This document shows positions 7,225 through 15,460 of a stretch of DNA of 39,174 nt, in pieces. The notes under the pieces are model-generated. The model was not told where the DNA came from and did not search any database. It saw nothing but the letters and a program-made list of their open reading frames with translations. This DNA is from Alphaproteobacteria bacterium (GTDB taxonomy: Bacteria; Pseudomonadota; Alphaproteobacteria; RF32; CAG-239): positions 1-39,174 of the forward strand of contig JAFUXF010000038.1 of assembly GCA_017477185.1 (NCBI GenBank), read 5' to 3'. How positions within the stretch are numbered: the first letter of the stretch is position 1; every line of letters starts with the position of its first letter. Position numbers and translations under genes: made by a program.

Positions 7225-9456
7225 ATGACCGAAAATACCGCCATAGATGAAAAAATAAAAAATGTCCGCATGGCTGAAGAACTAAGCAGTCGTTATCTGT
7301 CGTATGCTATGTCAACGATTGTGGCGCGGTCGTTACCTGATGTCCGAGATGGCCTAAAGCCGGTACATCGCCGTTTGCTGTATGCGATGCGGCAATTACA
7401 TTTAGATCCAAAATCCAGTTTTAAGAAATGTGCGCGCGTTGTTGGTGATGTTATTGGTAAATATCACCCACATGGTGATAGTGCTGTCTATGGGGCGATG
7501 GTGCGCTTAGCACAAGATTTTTCGGTGCGTTATCCGCTAGTTGACGGGCAGGGAAACTTTGGTAATATAGATGGTGACGGTGCTGCTGCCATGCGTTATA
7601 CGGAAGCCAGATTGACAGAATTTGCGATTGCCATGATGGAAGGTTTGAATGAAGATGCCGTCGATTTGATTGCCACCTATGACGGAGAAGAATCAGAACC
7701 GGTTGTTATGCCTTCTTTAGTGCCGAATTTGTTGTGCAACGGTTCGACCGGTATTGCCGTCGGTATGGCAACCAATATCCCACCGCACAATCTAAGTGAA
7801 GTCTGCGACGCGCTTTTATATCTTATAGAAAAGCCCGATTGTGAAAATGAGCCTTTGGTTCACCGCTTAAAAGGTCCTGATTTTCCGACAGGTGGTGTCA
7901 TCATAGATAGTTTTGCAACAATTTTAAATAACTATAATCAAGGTAAAGGTTATTTTCGTGTTCGTGCCAAGTGGGAAAAAGAAGATTTAGGGCACGGACA
8001 ATATCAGATTATTGTTAAAGAAATTCCTTACGGTGTCGTCAAATCAAAGTTAATAGAACATATTGCCCAGCTATTAAATGATAAAAAAGTGCCGATGCTT
8101 AATGATGTGCGTGATGAATCAGCACAAGATGTTCGTATTGTCTTAGAGCCGAAGAATCGTACGGTTGATGCCAATATGTTGATGGAACATTTGTTCCGCC
8201 AAACTGAATTGGAAACACGTTTTAGTATGAATATGAATGTATTGGATTCTGATGGTGTTCCTCGGGTTATGTCTATCAAAGAAGTGTTGCATGAATTTTT
8301 ACAACATAGAATCATTGTTTTGCAACGCCGTGTTAAATATAGATTAGAGAAAATCAACGCTCGTCTTGAAATCTTATCAGGATACCTGATTGCTTATTTA
8401 AATCTTGATGAGATTATTCGTATTATTCGTGAAGAAGATGAACCTAAAAAAGTCATGATGGAAAAATTCAATTTAACCGAAAATCAGGCTGAAGCGATTT
8501 TAAATATGAAATTGCGGAGCCTGCGCAAATTGGAAGAAGCTGAAATTCGTCAAGAGTATGCGGATTTGGAAGCTGAAAAAGGGCAATTGGATGCGTTGCT
8601 TGCAGATGAGGGTAAACGCTGGGAAGCGATCGCAAATGAAATTAAACTAATTAAAGATAAATTCGGTAAAAAGACAGCTTTAGGACGTCGCCGGACGGAG
8701 TTTTCCGAAGTTGAAGAAAATATTGAAGTTCCGGTTGAAATTTTTGTTGAGAAAGAGCCTATAACAGTTATTTTATCGCAAAAAGGGTGGATTAGGTGCG
8801 TTAAAGGGTATGCTAACCTCAATGAAGAATTTAAGTTCAAAGATGATGATGCATTGCAGTTGGCAATACATGCCCAAACGACAGACAAAATAGTTTTGTT
8901 TGATACCTCAGGGAAATTCTTTAATATCTCCGGCAGCGAAATTCCGAGCGGTCGAGGGTTTGGCCAACCATTACGCTTGATGATTGATTTAGGTAATAAT
9001 GACAACATTTGCGCTATGTTTGCTTTTGAGCCGAAAGCTAAATATGTAATAGCTTCATCGGATGGTAAAGGTTTTGTGGTTGATGAAAATCACTTATTGG
9101 CACAAACGCGTAATGGTCGTAAGATTATGAACTTATCTGATGGCGAAACAGCAATATTCTGTAAAAAAATTACCGGAGATATGGTTGCAACGGTCGGCGA
9201 TAATCGTAAACTGCTTATCTTTCCGTTAGAAGAAATTCCGACCATGGCGCGTGGGCGTGGGGTTACGCTGCAAAAATACAAAGACGGCGGACTCTCTGAT
9301 ATACAGATTTTCAAAAAAGAAGAAGGTTTTGCGTTTGAAAAGAATGCAGGCACCAAGACTGAAACTGAGTTGTTGACATGGTTGGGGCATCGTGGTCAGA
9401 TTGGAAAATTAGTTCCATTTGGTTTTTTGAAAACCAATAAATTCTTTAAAGCATAA
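7225..9456 (+). CDS. parC: DNA topoisomerase IV subunit A
   Basis: Decatenates daughter chromosomes together with ParE. The 743-residue length and the short C-terminal domain distinguish it from GyrA (938 residues, GyrA box). The catalytic Tyr is Y125 ([11 protein letters not shown]). The quinolone-resistance region reads [10 protein letters not shown]: Ser86 (E. coli S80) is conserved, but the position of E. coli Glu84 is Gly90. Substitutions at that site are known to raise fluoroquinolone resistance; here it may be natural divergence. The stop shares a base with the start of the next small gene (TAATG). Confidence 0.95.
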   Translation: MTENTAIDEKIKNVRMAEELSSRYLSYAMSTIVARSLPDVRDGLKPVHRRLLYAMRQLHLDPKSSFKKCARVVGDVIGKYHPHGDSAVYGAMVRLAQDFSVRYPLVDGQGNFGNIDGDGAAAMRYTEARLTEFAIAMMEGLNEDAVDLIATYDGEESEPVVMPSLVPNLLCNGSTGIAVGMATNIPPHNLSEVCDALLYLIEKPDCENEPLVHRLKGPDFPTGGVIIDSFATILNNYNQGKGYFRVRAKWEKEDLGHGQYQIIVKEIPYGVVKSKLIEHIAQLLNDKKVPMLNDVRDESAQDVRIVLEPKNRTVDANMLMEHLFRQTELETRFSMNMNVLDSDGVPRVMSIKEVLHEFLQHRIIVLQRRVKYRLEKINARLEILSGYLIAYLNLDEIIRIIREEDEPKKVMMEKFNLTENQAEAILNMKLRSLRKLEEAEIRQEYADLEAEKGQLDALLADEGKRWEAIANEIKLIKDKFGKKTALGRRRTEFSEVEENIEVPVEIFVEKEPITVILSQKGWIRCVKGYANLNEEFKFKDDDALQLAIHAQTTDKIVLFDTSGKFFNISGSEIPSGRGFGQPLRLMIDLGNNDNICAMFAFEPKAKYVIASSDGKGFVVDENHLLAQTRNGRKIMNLSDGETAIFCKKITGDMVATVGDNRKLLIFPLEEIPTMARGRGVTLQKYKDGGLSDIQIFKKEEGFAFEKNAGTKTETELLTWLGHRGQIGKLVPFGFLKTNKFFKA

Positions 9457-9635
9457 TGAGTGAAATTTATTTTGAATATGTTGCCCAAGGGGCTTATGTG
9501 AAAGTCAGTGCTATAGAGCCGGAGACAAAAACAGAAGCTGTGGTTGTCGTTCCACGCGGTTTATCAGAGGAGCAAATGAAATATCAGGCTCTGCAAAAAC
9601 TCAGTTACATATTGAAAAAAAAAGCTGAAGAATAA
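9456..9635 (+). CDS. Small DUF6898-like protein coupled to parC
   Basis: A 59-residue protein starting [20 protein letters not shown], then PETKTEAVVVVP and a final helix (MKYQALQKLSYILKKKAEE). The beta-rich start with VKVSAIxPET and the helical end fit the small alphaproteobacterial family DUF6898, of unknown function. The ATG shares its A with the parC stop, so it should be translated by coupling. It is short but has a clean family pattern and operon position. Confidence 0.75.
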   Translation: MSEIYFEYVAQGAYVKVSAIEPETKTEAVVVVPRGLSEEQMKYQALQKLSYILKKKAEE

Positions 9636-9706
9636 ACACAATATCTTCTTTTTTAAGTTTTTTTAACGCCTATATGCTAATCAAAACAAAAAAGAGAGGT
9701 TAGCCA

Positions 9707-10477
9707 ATGTCCGATACCAGTCATCCGATTCTTAATTTTAAAAATCATTTTGCATATCAGTATGAGTTTGATTGTCAATCCCAATCCGCTTTAACAATTT
9801 TATATATTCATGGACTATCTTCTAATCCGTGGGGAAAAAAGCCTGAAGCTGTTCATACATTAGCGCATGAGCTTGGCGTAAATTTTTTCCGGTTTGAATT
9901 AGCCGGACATGGTATTGATTCACCTCATTATGATGAGACGGATTTGGAGGTTTGGCGCGATCAAACCATAGATATTATCAATCATCAGATTAAGGGAGAT
10001 GTATTGCTCGTTGGGCATTGTATCGGTGGATGGACATCTCTCTTAACGGCCCTTGCGTGTCCGGATAAGGTTAAAGGCGTGATTTGTACATCAACTGCAC
10101 CAAATTTATATCGCCTGCTGATGCATTTAGCGACATCAAGTCAGCGTGCTGAATTAGCCGCAAATCACAAAATAACCGTTGGTATGGAGCGTATGAGTTT
10201 TACGTTTACCGAGCAGTTTATGGATTGTGCTCGCCGTAATGCCTTAACAGAGTTGCCGACGATTCCTATTCATTGTCCGATTCATTTGCTTCAAGGATTG
10301 CAGGATACATTTATTGATTGGCGCATCGTTTTAAAGTTGGCAGAGAAGTTAGAAAGCGATTCTGTTGTTACAAAAATCCTAAAAAGTACCAATCATCATG
10401 CGCAAAAACCGGCAGATTTAAAAGAAATCAACGATTCTATAAGGGATTTGGTCATAAAATATAAGAATTTTGTGTAA
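9707..10477 (+). CDS. Alpha/beta hydrolase, ABHD10-like, with a Cys nucleophile
   Basis: A 256-residue cytosolic hydrolase. The order of motifs follows ABHD10-type thioesterases: YIHGLSSNPWG (oxyanion loop, near 33-43), a nucleophile elbow GHCIGGW (103-109), CPIHLLQGLQD with the acid D200 and the His pair H230/H231. The usual GxSxG Ser is Cys105, encoded by TGT in clean sequence. Cys nucleophiles occur in dienelactone hydrolases, so the enzyme could still be active on esters or thioesters. GAGAGG precedes the ATG. Substrate unknown. It stands alone between the parC operon and HU. Confidence 0.85.
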   Translation: MSDTSHPILNFKNHFAYQYEFDCQSQSALTILYIHGLSSNPWGKKPEAVHTLAHELGVNFFRFELAGHGIDSPHYDETDLEVWRDQTIDIINHQIKGDVLLVGHCIGGWTSLLTALACPDKVKGVICTSTAPNLYRLLMHLATSSQRAELAANHKITVGMERMSFTFTEQFMDCARRNALTELPTIPIHCPIHLLQGLQDTFIDWRIVLKLAEKLESDSVVTKILKSTNHHAQKPADLKEINDSIRDLVIKYKNFV

Positions 10478-10514
10478 AATATGCGAGGATATGTGATTAA
10501 ATAATACTTTCGGT

Positions 10515-10543
10515 TTGACATTTATGAATAATTTGAGGAAGAT
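10515..10543 (+). promoter_or_regulatory. Possible promoter of the HU gene
   Basis: TTGACA at 10515-10520 with a weak -10 (GAAGAT at 10538-10543, 17-base spacing). A TATAAT at 10574-10579 lacks a -35. GAGGAA (10535-10540) can pair with TTCCTC (10561-10566) in the leader. Confidence 0.35.
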
Positions 10544-10599
10544 TTATGTGTAGAGGGGGTTTCCTCCATCGACTATAATGCTAAAGAAAGGATTATAAA

Positions 10600-10872
10600 A
10601 TGAATAAAACTGAATATGTAGAAGCAGTTGCTAAAGCTGCTGGTACCACAAAAGCTGATGCTGCAAAAATTATTGCTGCCGGCATTGAAGTTATCACAAA
10701 ATCTTTGAAAAAAGGTAATGCTGTTCAAATTACAGGTTTTGGTACATTTGATGTTATCAAACGCGCTGCTCGCAAGGGTCGCAATCCTGCTACCGGTAAA
10801 GAAATGAAGATTGCTGCTTCTAAAGCTCCAAAATTCAAAGCTGGTAAAGTATTGAAAGATGCTGTAAAATAA
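10600..10872 (+). CDS. HU-family nucleoid protein
   Basis: A 90-residue DNA-bending protein that would form a homodimer coating the chromosome. The helical N-terminal part is followed by ITGFGTFDVIKRAARKGRNPATGKEM, the HU beta-arm with the GRNPxTG tip that intercalates DNA, and by the FKAGKVLKDAV end. The ribosome-binding site is AAAGGA about ten bases upstream. Codon use (many GCT and AAA) suggests high expression. IHF subunits share this fold, but the single-copy length and tip sequence fit HU better. Confidence 0.95.
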   Translation: MNKTEYVEAVAKAAGTTKADAAKIIAAGIEVITKSLKKGNAVQITGFGTFDVIKRAARKGRNPATGKEMKIAASKAPKFKAGKVLKDAVK

Positions 10873-10890
10873 TTCAAAGCATTCAAAAAA

Positions 10891-10920
10891 ATCCCTGCTT
10901 AACGGCAGGGATTTTTTTTT
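10891..10920. terminator. Bidirectional terminator between HU and the Skp-like gene
   Basis: Perfect 8-bp stem ATCCCTGC (10891-10898) with GCAGGGAT (10905-10912), loop TTAACG, A-run before and T-run after, serving both convergent genes. Confidence 0.92.
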
Positions 10921-10933
10921 GATAACAAAAATT

Positions 10934-11437
10934 TTATTTAACTGATTCTAAAATAACATCAGTCAAATCTTTAGCACCAGCTAAAACGGAACTCTTTGTT
11001 AGAATAATTTTATATCCTTTTTTCTTTGCTTTTTTAGTAATAAGTTTCGTCATTTTCTCATCAATAATTTTGATTTCTTCATTATAAGCGGCTTGAATTT
11101 CTGATTTCTTTTGTTCTAATTCTTCTTCATATTTTTGAGCCAATTCAGCTTGTTTTTGCTTGTTTCTTTCTTTTGTGATTTCGGTTTGAACTGTTGTCAG
11201 CCACTCTTGCAGTTCTTGCATACGCTGTTGCTGATTTTTTTGAACTTTAGCAATATCTGAAGATTTATTGACAATTTGCGCAACATCAACCATCGCAATT
11301 TTAGGTGTACGGCAACAACATGCAATAATTGAACTGATAAGACAGCCTAATACAAAGGCGGTCGCAGCTAAAACAATCGGCTTATTTAAAGTATTAATAA
11401 AACAATTTTTGACTTCTTTTTTAGTAACTTTTTTCAT
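10934..11437 (-). CDS. Membrane-anchored OmpH/Skp-like chaperone
   Basis: A 167-residue protein with a transmembrane anchor or uncleaved signal (residues about 20-40, VLAATAFVLGCLISSIIACCC), then a Skp-type domain: a short strand (IAMVDVAQIV), a long charged coiled coil (about 60-130) and a closing strand-helix (YKIILTKSSVL...DLTDVILESV). Skp holds unfolded outer-membrane proteins in the periplasm. It is not near bamA or lpxD as usual, so this may be an accessory paralogue. A clear AAGGAG site precedes the ATG. The CCC cluster at the end of the hydrophobic segment could be lipidated, but there is no perfect lipobox. Confidence 0.75.
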   Translation of the reverse strand: MKKVTKKEVKNCFINTLNKPIVLAATAFVLGCLISSIIACCCRTPKIAMVDVAQIVNKSSDIAKVQKNQQQRMQELQEWLTTVQTEITKERNKQKQAELAQKYEEELEQKKSEIQAAYNEEIKIIDEKMTKLITKKAKKKGYKIILTKSSVLAGAKDLTDVILESVK

Positions 11438-11457
11438 TCTATCACTCCTTATAAAAT

Positions 11458-11533
11458 TGGTGGAGCTGAAGGGGATCGAACCCTCGACCTACAGATTGCG
11501 AACCTGTCGCTCTCCCAACTGAGCTACAGCCCC
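11458..11533 (-). tRNA. tRNA-Ala (anticodon CGC)
   Basis: Read on the minus strand from 11533. Acceptor GGGGCTG pairs with CAGCTCC and includes the G3:U70 pair that identifies tRNA-Ala. The D arm is GCTC...GAGC, and the anticodon loop TTCGCAA gives CGC, reading GCG. The variable loop is five bases, the T arm is GAGGG-TTCGATC-CCCTT, and CCA is encoded (11458-11460). Its 5' 20 bases plus flanking Ts are repeated at 11718-11741, next to the best promoter. Confidence 0.95.
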
Positions 11534-11537
11534 AAAA

Positions 11538-11717
11538 ATAAAAATAATAATGGTCGAGCGACAAGTCGCTTCTGGCTTGTAAGCTCGTTTCTCTCGCTAA
11601 CTGCGCTGCGGTCACTCGTTTTCTAAGTTCGCTTCGTTGCGCTGTCGCTTCTCGCGAACTGAAGAAAACCGCGCCTGTCGTTAAAAATTAGTCCTCAGGA
11701 CTAATTTTTTCCTCCAG
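11538..11717. repeat. Palindrome-rich inserted element between tRNA-Ala and a partial tRNA copy
   Basis: About 180 bases with no credible gene and a composition unlike the surroundings, with recurring GCGA/CGCTT words. It has a hairpin AGCGAC/GTCGCT (11557-11570) and a perfect palindrome whose arms are AAAAATTAGTCC (11683-11694) and its complement (11698-11709). The whole 11534-11843 gap otherwise holds only the partial tRNA, a promoter and the flagellin 1 terminator. It is bounded by a 24-base direct repeat (11514-11537 and 11718-11741), 204 bases apart. It resembles a non-autonomous repeat element. Confidence 0.6.
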
Positions 11718-11741
11718 CCCAACTGAGCTACAGCCCCAAAA
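11718..11741 (-). pseudogene. Truncated 5' copy of tRNA-Ala
   Basis: Identical over 24 bases to the 5' end of the intact tRNA-Ala plus four leader Ts. It stops inside the D loop, so it cannot make a tRNA. Confidence 0.85.
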
Positions 11742-11748
11742 CAAAGGC

Positions 11749-11777
11749 AATTTAACAAATAAAGAATAGAAAATCAA
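11749..11777 (-). promoter_or_regulatory. Promoter of the tRNA-Ala locus
   Basis: On the minus strand TTGATT (11777-11772), exactly 17 bases, then TAAATT (11754-11749). The start would fall near 11742, directly before the truncated tRNA copy and about 200 bases upstream of the intact tRNA. Confidence 0.6.
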
Positions 11778-11782
11778 GAGAT

Positions 11783-11814
11783 AAAAAAAAGAAACCGGAC
11801 AAAAGTCCGGTTTC
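11783..11814 (-). terminator. Terminator of flagellin gene 1
   Basis: Perfect 10-bp stem GAAACCGGAC/GTCCGGTTTC with an AAAA loop (as written on +), followed on the minus strand by a run of eight Ts. Confidence 0.92.
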
Positions 11815-11843
11815 CATACTATTATAACTATAACCAATCTGAA

Positions 11844-12893
11844 CTAAGAGAATAATCTCAAAACAGATTGAGCGGCCTGAGAAGCTAAACTCAAAGAGTT
11901 AATAGCTAATTGCTGACGTGTCTGGAGAGCCAACATATTAGCAGACTCTTCGTTCATGTCAGCCAAGGTCAACTTATCAGCACCTTCTTCTAACACGTTA
12001 ATCAAGTTTGTGGTGAAACTTTCACGTGTTTCAACGATAGCATAGTTGTTACCGAAGTCAGAAGCGAAAGTACGTAACTTGCTGATGGCATTCGTCGTAT
12101 TGGTGATAGCCGTATCAATACCGGAAGTTGCTGAGTAGTCAAAGTATTTGTATTCTGCACCAACTTTTTCTTTAACCATTTTAACGGCCTTACTCATTTC
12201 AACAGTGTCACCGGCCTCTAAACCAGTGTCTCCTGTATATTTATAATACGTTGTGCCAATTTGGAAGTATCCCCCGGCTGTAACGGTACTACCGGTTTTA
12301 ACTTTGCCATCAACAACCTCGTGGTTTGCGGCTTCAACCGTAGCTGTCGCTACACCGGCACCACCCCAAGCGGCATCAGCAATATTCAAACTGTCTGCAC
12401 CGCCATTGGTGGTTGCCATAACACCATGAATAACTAACTGATTATCGCGTCCTTCGTTGAAGGTAACAGTTAATGAACCGCCTTTTAACAAGTTAATTCC
12501 TTTGTAGCCTGAATCAGCAGCTAATTTGTTGATTTGGGCAAGAATATCATTAAATTGAGTATTATATTTACTGCGTGCATCAACATCAGTTGTATCTAAT
12601 GCTGAAGTTGCAACAGCTTTAGCTTGCTCAACATAAGAAGTGATGGCTTCAATACCCTCATCAGCGGCCTTAATGGTCGAGATGGCTTGTCCCATACTAT
12701 CTAACAAAGAACTCAAGTCATTTGCACGGTTTGATAATGACTGAGCTGTATAGTAAGCACTTGGGTTATCAATAGCTGAGTTAACTTTTTTACCTGTTGC
12801 CAAGCGTTCTTGTGTCTGGCTCATCAAATCAGACGTACCTTGTAAAGACAACAAATTAGAACGCATACTTGCGGTTAATGAAATTTGAGACAT
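11844..12893 (-). CDS. Flagellin 1
   Basis: A 349-residue filament subunit. The N-terminal ~150 residues (MSQISLTASMRSNLLSLQGT start, ATGKKVNSAIDNPS) and the C-terminal ~90 residues (ALQTRQQLAINSLSLASQAAQSVLRLFS) are the conserved coiled-coil D0/D1 parts needed for export and polymerisation. The middle, about 165-255, is surface-exposed and differs from the two neighbours. The leader TTTTAGGAGAAAGAATATG is shared exactly with flagellin 3. It has its own terminator, so each flagellin is probably transcribed alone. Confidence 0.95.
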   Translation of the reverse strand: MSQISLTASMRSNLLSLQGTSDLMSQTQERLATGKKVNSAIDNPSAYYTAQSLSNRANDLSSLLDSMGQAISTIKAADEGIEAITSYVEQAKAVATSALDTTDVDARSKYNTQFNDILAQINKLAADSGYKGINLLKGGSLTVTFNEGRDNQLVIHGVMATTNGGADSLNIADAAWGGAGVATATVEAANHEVVDGKVKTGSTVTAGGYFQIGTTYYKYTGDTGLEAGDTVEMSKAVKMVKEKVGAEYKYFDYSATSGIDTAITNTTNAISKLRTFASDFGNNYAIVETRESFTTNLINVLEEGADKLTLADMNEESANMLALQTRQQLAINSLSLASQAAQSVLRLFS

Positions 12894-13002
12894 ATTCTTT
12901 CTCCTAAAACAATATTAAAATACATTATTACTACTATCCTAGCAGTACTAACAGATATCACTATATCATATTTTTTATTAAAAGTCTACTAATTTTTGAA
13001 AA

Positions 13003-13033
13003 GACAAAAAAACCGGACAATCTGTCCGGTTTT
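13003..13033 (-). terminator. Terminator of flagellin gene 2
   Basis: 11-bp stem AAAACCGGACA (13009-13019) with TGTCCGGTTTT (13023-13033) and a T-run on the minus strand. It is nearly the same stem sequence as the other flagellin terminators. Confidence 0.9.
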
Positions 13034-13052
13034 CTAAATGCGACTCTAAATC

Positions 13053-14120
13053 TTAAGAAAACAATTTTAACACAGATTGAGCAGCTTGAGAAGCCAAACT
13101 CAAAGAGTTAATAGCCAATTGTTGACGTGTTTGAAGAGCCAACATATTAGCAGACTCTTCGTTCATATCAGCCAAGGTTAACTTATCAGCGCCTTCTTCT
13201 AACACGTTAATAAGGTTATTGGTAAAGTTTTCACGAGCCTGAACAATAGCATAATTATTACCAAAGTCAGAAGCATAAGTTCTCAATTTAGAAACAGCAT
13301 TAGTGGTGGCTGTAATCGAGTCATCAATACTACCGGTCGTATTGTAGTTATAATACTTGTTATCACTTTCTTTGACCAATTTCTCGACCTTACTCATATC
13401 AATAGTGTACGGATTATCGGCACTGATAGGATTTGTCCCATCATCACCTTTAGGTAAGTTTGCTGTATCTTTCCACAAATAAACGTCATCGCCAATATTG
13501 ATATATTTTTTATCGGCTGTCAGCGGAGTTGTAATTTTTCCGCCTGTTGCAGTTGCGATATTGCTATCAGCAATTGTGACGCCTTCGCCACCCCACGCAG
13601 CATCGGCAATGTTCAAACTTTTTTCGCCGCCATTGGTTGTTGCGTCAACACCATTAATGACGAGGGAGTTATTACGACCCTCATTAAAAGTAACCTTTAA
13701 TGTCCCTTCTTTCAAGAGGTTAACACCTTTATATGAGGCATCACCAGCCAGTTTATTAATTTGTTGCAAAATTTCATTAAATTGAGCATTATATTTGCTA
13801 CGAGCTTCAACATCAGTCGTATCAAAAGCATTAGTTGCGACAGCTTTAGCTTGTTCAACATAAGATGTAATAGCTTCAATACCTTCATCAGCAGCTTTAA
13901 TGGTTGAAATAGCTTGACCCATGCTATCTAATAAACCGCTTAAGTCGTTTGCACGATTGGATAAAGACTGAGCTGTATAGTAAGAACTTGGGTTATCAAT
14001 AGCTGAATTAACTTTTTTCCCCGTAGCCAAACGCTCTTGCGTTTGTCCCATCAAATCAGATGTCCCTTGTAAAGACAACAGATTAGAACGCATACTTGCT
14101 GTTAATGAAATTTGAGACAT
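13053..14120 (-). CDS. Flagellin 2
   Basis: A 355-residue paralogue of flagellins 1 and 3. The start at 14120 (MSQISLTASM) is chosen because AAGGAGAAGG lies just upstream and the paralogues begin the same way; an upstream extension to 14168 is not needed. The conserved ends match the neighbours. The central domain is the most divergent of the three and is lysine-rich (TTPLTADKKYINIGDDVYLW region). The ribosome-binding leader differs from that of genes 1 and 3, which may give different expression. Confidence 0.95.
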   Translation of the reverse strand: MSQISLTASMRSNLLSLQGTSDLMGQTQERLATGKKVNSAIDNPSSYYTAQSLSNRANDLSGLLDSMGQAISTIKAADEGIEAITSYVEQAKAVATNAFDTTDVEARSKYNAQFNEILQQINKLAGDASYKGVNLLKEGTLKVTFNEGRNNSLVINGVDATTNGGEKSLNIADAAWGGEGVTIADSNIATATGGKITTPLTADKKYINIGDDVYLWKDTANLPKGDDGTNPISADNPYTIDMSKVEKLVKESDNKYYNYNTTGSIDDSITATTNAVSKLRTYASDFGNNYAIVQARENFTNNLINVLEEGADKLTLADMNEESANMLALQTRQQLAINSLSLASQAAQSVLKLFS

Positions 14121-14249
14121 AATCCTTCTCCTTATAAATATAAAAAAGTCATAACAATTGCCTATCATCCAACAGATAATTTACATATATGACAAATTTC
14201 AGAAAATGTCTATATTTAATAAAAAGCATTGTTTTTATGTGGAAAAAAT

Positions 14250-14281
14250 AAAAAAAAAGAAACCGGACAGAAAACTGTCCG
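14250..14281 (-). terminator. Terminator of flagellin gene 3
   Basis: Stem CGGACAG (14264-14270) with CTGTCCG (14275-14281), AAAA loop, long T-run on the minus strand. It lies 116 bases past the flagellin 3 stop, unlike the compact arrangement of the other two. Confidence 0.85.
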
Positions 14282-14314
14282 ATCTCTTTAATACTTATTT
14301 CAGAGCCTTTCGGC

Positions 14315-14407
14315 TTAAACTGCCATTTGCAAGTCGCCGGTTTGTGTCGGTAAAACCGATGAATTGGCAAAAGAGCCTGATAAACTCAGTGGCGCACTAA
14401 AACAAGC
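14315..14407 (-). pseudogene. Possible gene remnant after flagellin 3
   Basis: Between the flagellin 3 stop and its terminator a different frame stays open for 30 codons and ends in a protein-like tail (SVLPTQTGDLQMAV-stop). It has no start. I do not recognise the parent gene. The alternative is a chance open stretch in a long 3' untranslated region. Confidence 0.25.
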
Positions 14408-15422
14408 TCAGGACTGATTGAGCAGCCTGAGAAGCTAAACTCAAAGAGTTAATAGCTAATTGCTGACGTGTCTGGAGAGCCAACATATTAGCAGACTCTT
14501 CGTTCATGTCAGCCAAGGTCAATTTATCAGCACCTTCTTCCAACACATTAATCAAGTTTGTGGTGAAACTTTCACGTGTTTCAACGATAGCATAGTTGTT
14601 ACCGAAGTCAGAAGCAAAAGTACGCAATTGCGAGATAGCATTAGTTGTATTGGTAATCGCAGTATTGATATTCGTTGCCGAAGCAGCCATATCAATATAC
14701 TTATCGACACCATCAATTTTAACTTTCTCTACCTTAACGGCACTGTTGACATCAAACACAGTATCAGCAGTAACAGCACCACCATTGTAGTAATAAAAGG
14801 CATCATCTTTTTTGACAATGTAGGGTGTGCTGGCTTCAAGACCGCCTGCTATTTTACCATCTGCGTCAACAGTTTTTGCTGTACCTGTTTTTTCAACAGC
14901 CCAATCTGCTGCGGCGGCAATACCTAAATCACCGTCGGTTGTCGCATTAACACCGCCAATGGTTAATTGGTTGTCGCGTCCTTCATTGAAGGTAACCGTT
15001 AACGAACCGCCTTTTAACAAGTTAATTCCTTTATAACCGGAATCAGCTGCTAACTTGTCAATTTGTTCACGGATGCTGTTAAACTGCGTTAAATATTTAC
15101 CGCGTGCCGCAACATCTGTTGTATCTAAGGCATTATTAGCAACAGCTTTGGCTTGTTCAACGTAAGAAGTAATAGCTTCAATACCTTCATCGGCAGCTTT
15201 AATCGTCGAGATGGCTTGCCCCATACTATCCAACAAAGAACTCAAGTCATTGGCACGATTGGATAATGACTGAGCCGTATAGTAAGAACTCGGGTTATCA
15301 ATCGCCGAGTTGACTTTTTTACCTGTAGCCAAACGTTCTTGTGTCTGGCTCATCAAGTCAGATGTGCCTTGTAAAGACAACAAGTTAGAACGCATACTTG
15401 CGGTTAATGAAATTTGAGACAT
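14397..15422 (-). CDS. Flagellin 3
   Basis: A 341-residue filament subunit with the same D0/D1 ends as flagellins 1 and 2. Its central part (about 165-245) is shorter and rich in Ala, Asp and Lys. It ends VLSLF, one residue short of the VLxLFS end of its paralogues, and the sequence diverges from theirs at that point. The leader matches that of flagellin 1. It is divergent from gyrA, across an intergenic region that carries a CtrA-type box. Confidence 0.95.
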   Translation of the reverse strand: MSQISLTASMRSNLLSLQGTSDLMSQTQERLATGKKVNSAIDNPSSYYTAQSLSNRANDLSSLLDSMGQAISTIKAADEGIEAITSYVEQAKAVANNALDTTDVAARGKYLTQFNSIREQIDKLAADSGYKGINLLKGGSLTVTFNEGRDNQLTIGGVNATTDGDLGIAAAADWAVEKTGTAKTVDADGKIAGGLEASTPYIVKKDDAFYYYNGGAVTADTVFDVNSAVKVEKVKIDGVDKYIDMAASATNINTAITNTTNAISQLRTFASDFGNNYAIVETRESFTTNLINVLEEGADKLTLADMNEESANMLALQTRQQLAINSLSLASQAAQSVLSLF

Positions 15423-15460
15423 ATTCTTTCTCCTAAAATAATTAGCTAAATTTTGTTACT

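Noticed and set aside
8550..9008. Long open frame antisense to parC
   Set aside because: It mirrors the codon structure of parC on the other strand; no ribosome-binding site and no family pattern.
10574..10579. TATAAT as -10 of the HU promoter
   Set aside because: No -35 element at 16-18 bases upstream; it lies within the leader from the TTGACA promoter.
11538..11717. Insertion sequence or integrase-mediated island at tRNA-Ala
   Set aside because: No transposase or integrase fits in 180 bases, and the duplicated part is the 5' end of the tRNA rather than the 3' end normally used by tRNA-targeting integrases. Kept as a non-autonomous repeat element.
14158..14400. Plus-strand frame over the flagellin 2-3 intergenic region
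   Set aside because: Covers a terminator and the flagellin 3 3' end, with no ribosome-binding site and low complexity.
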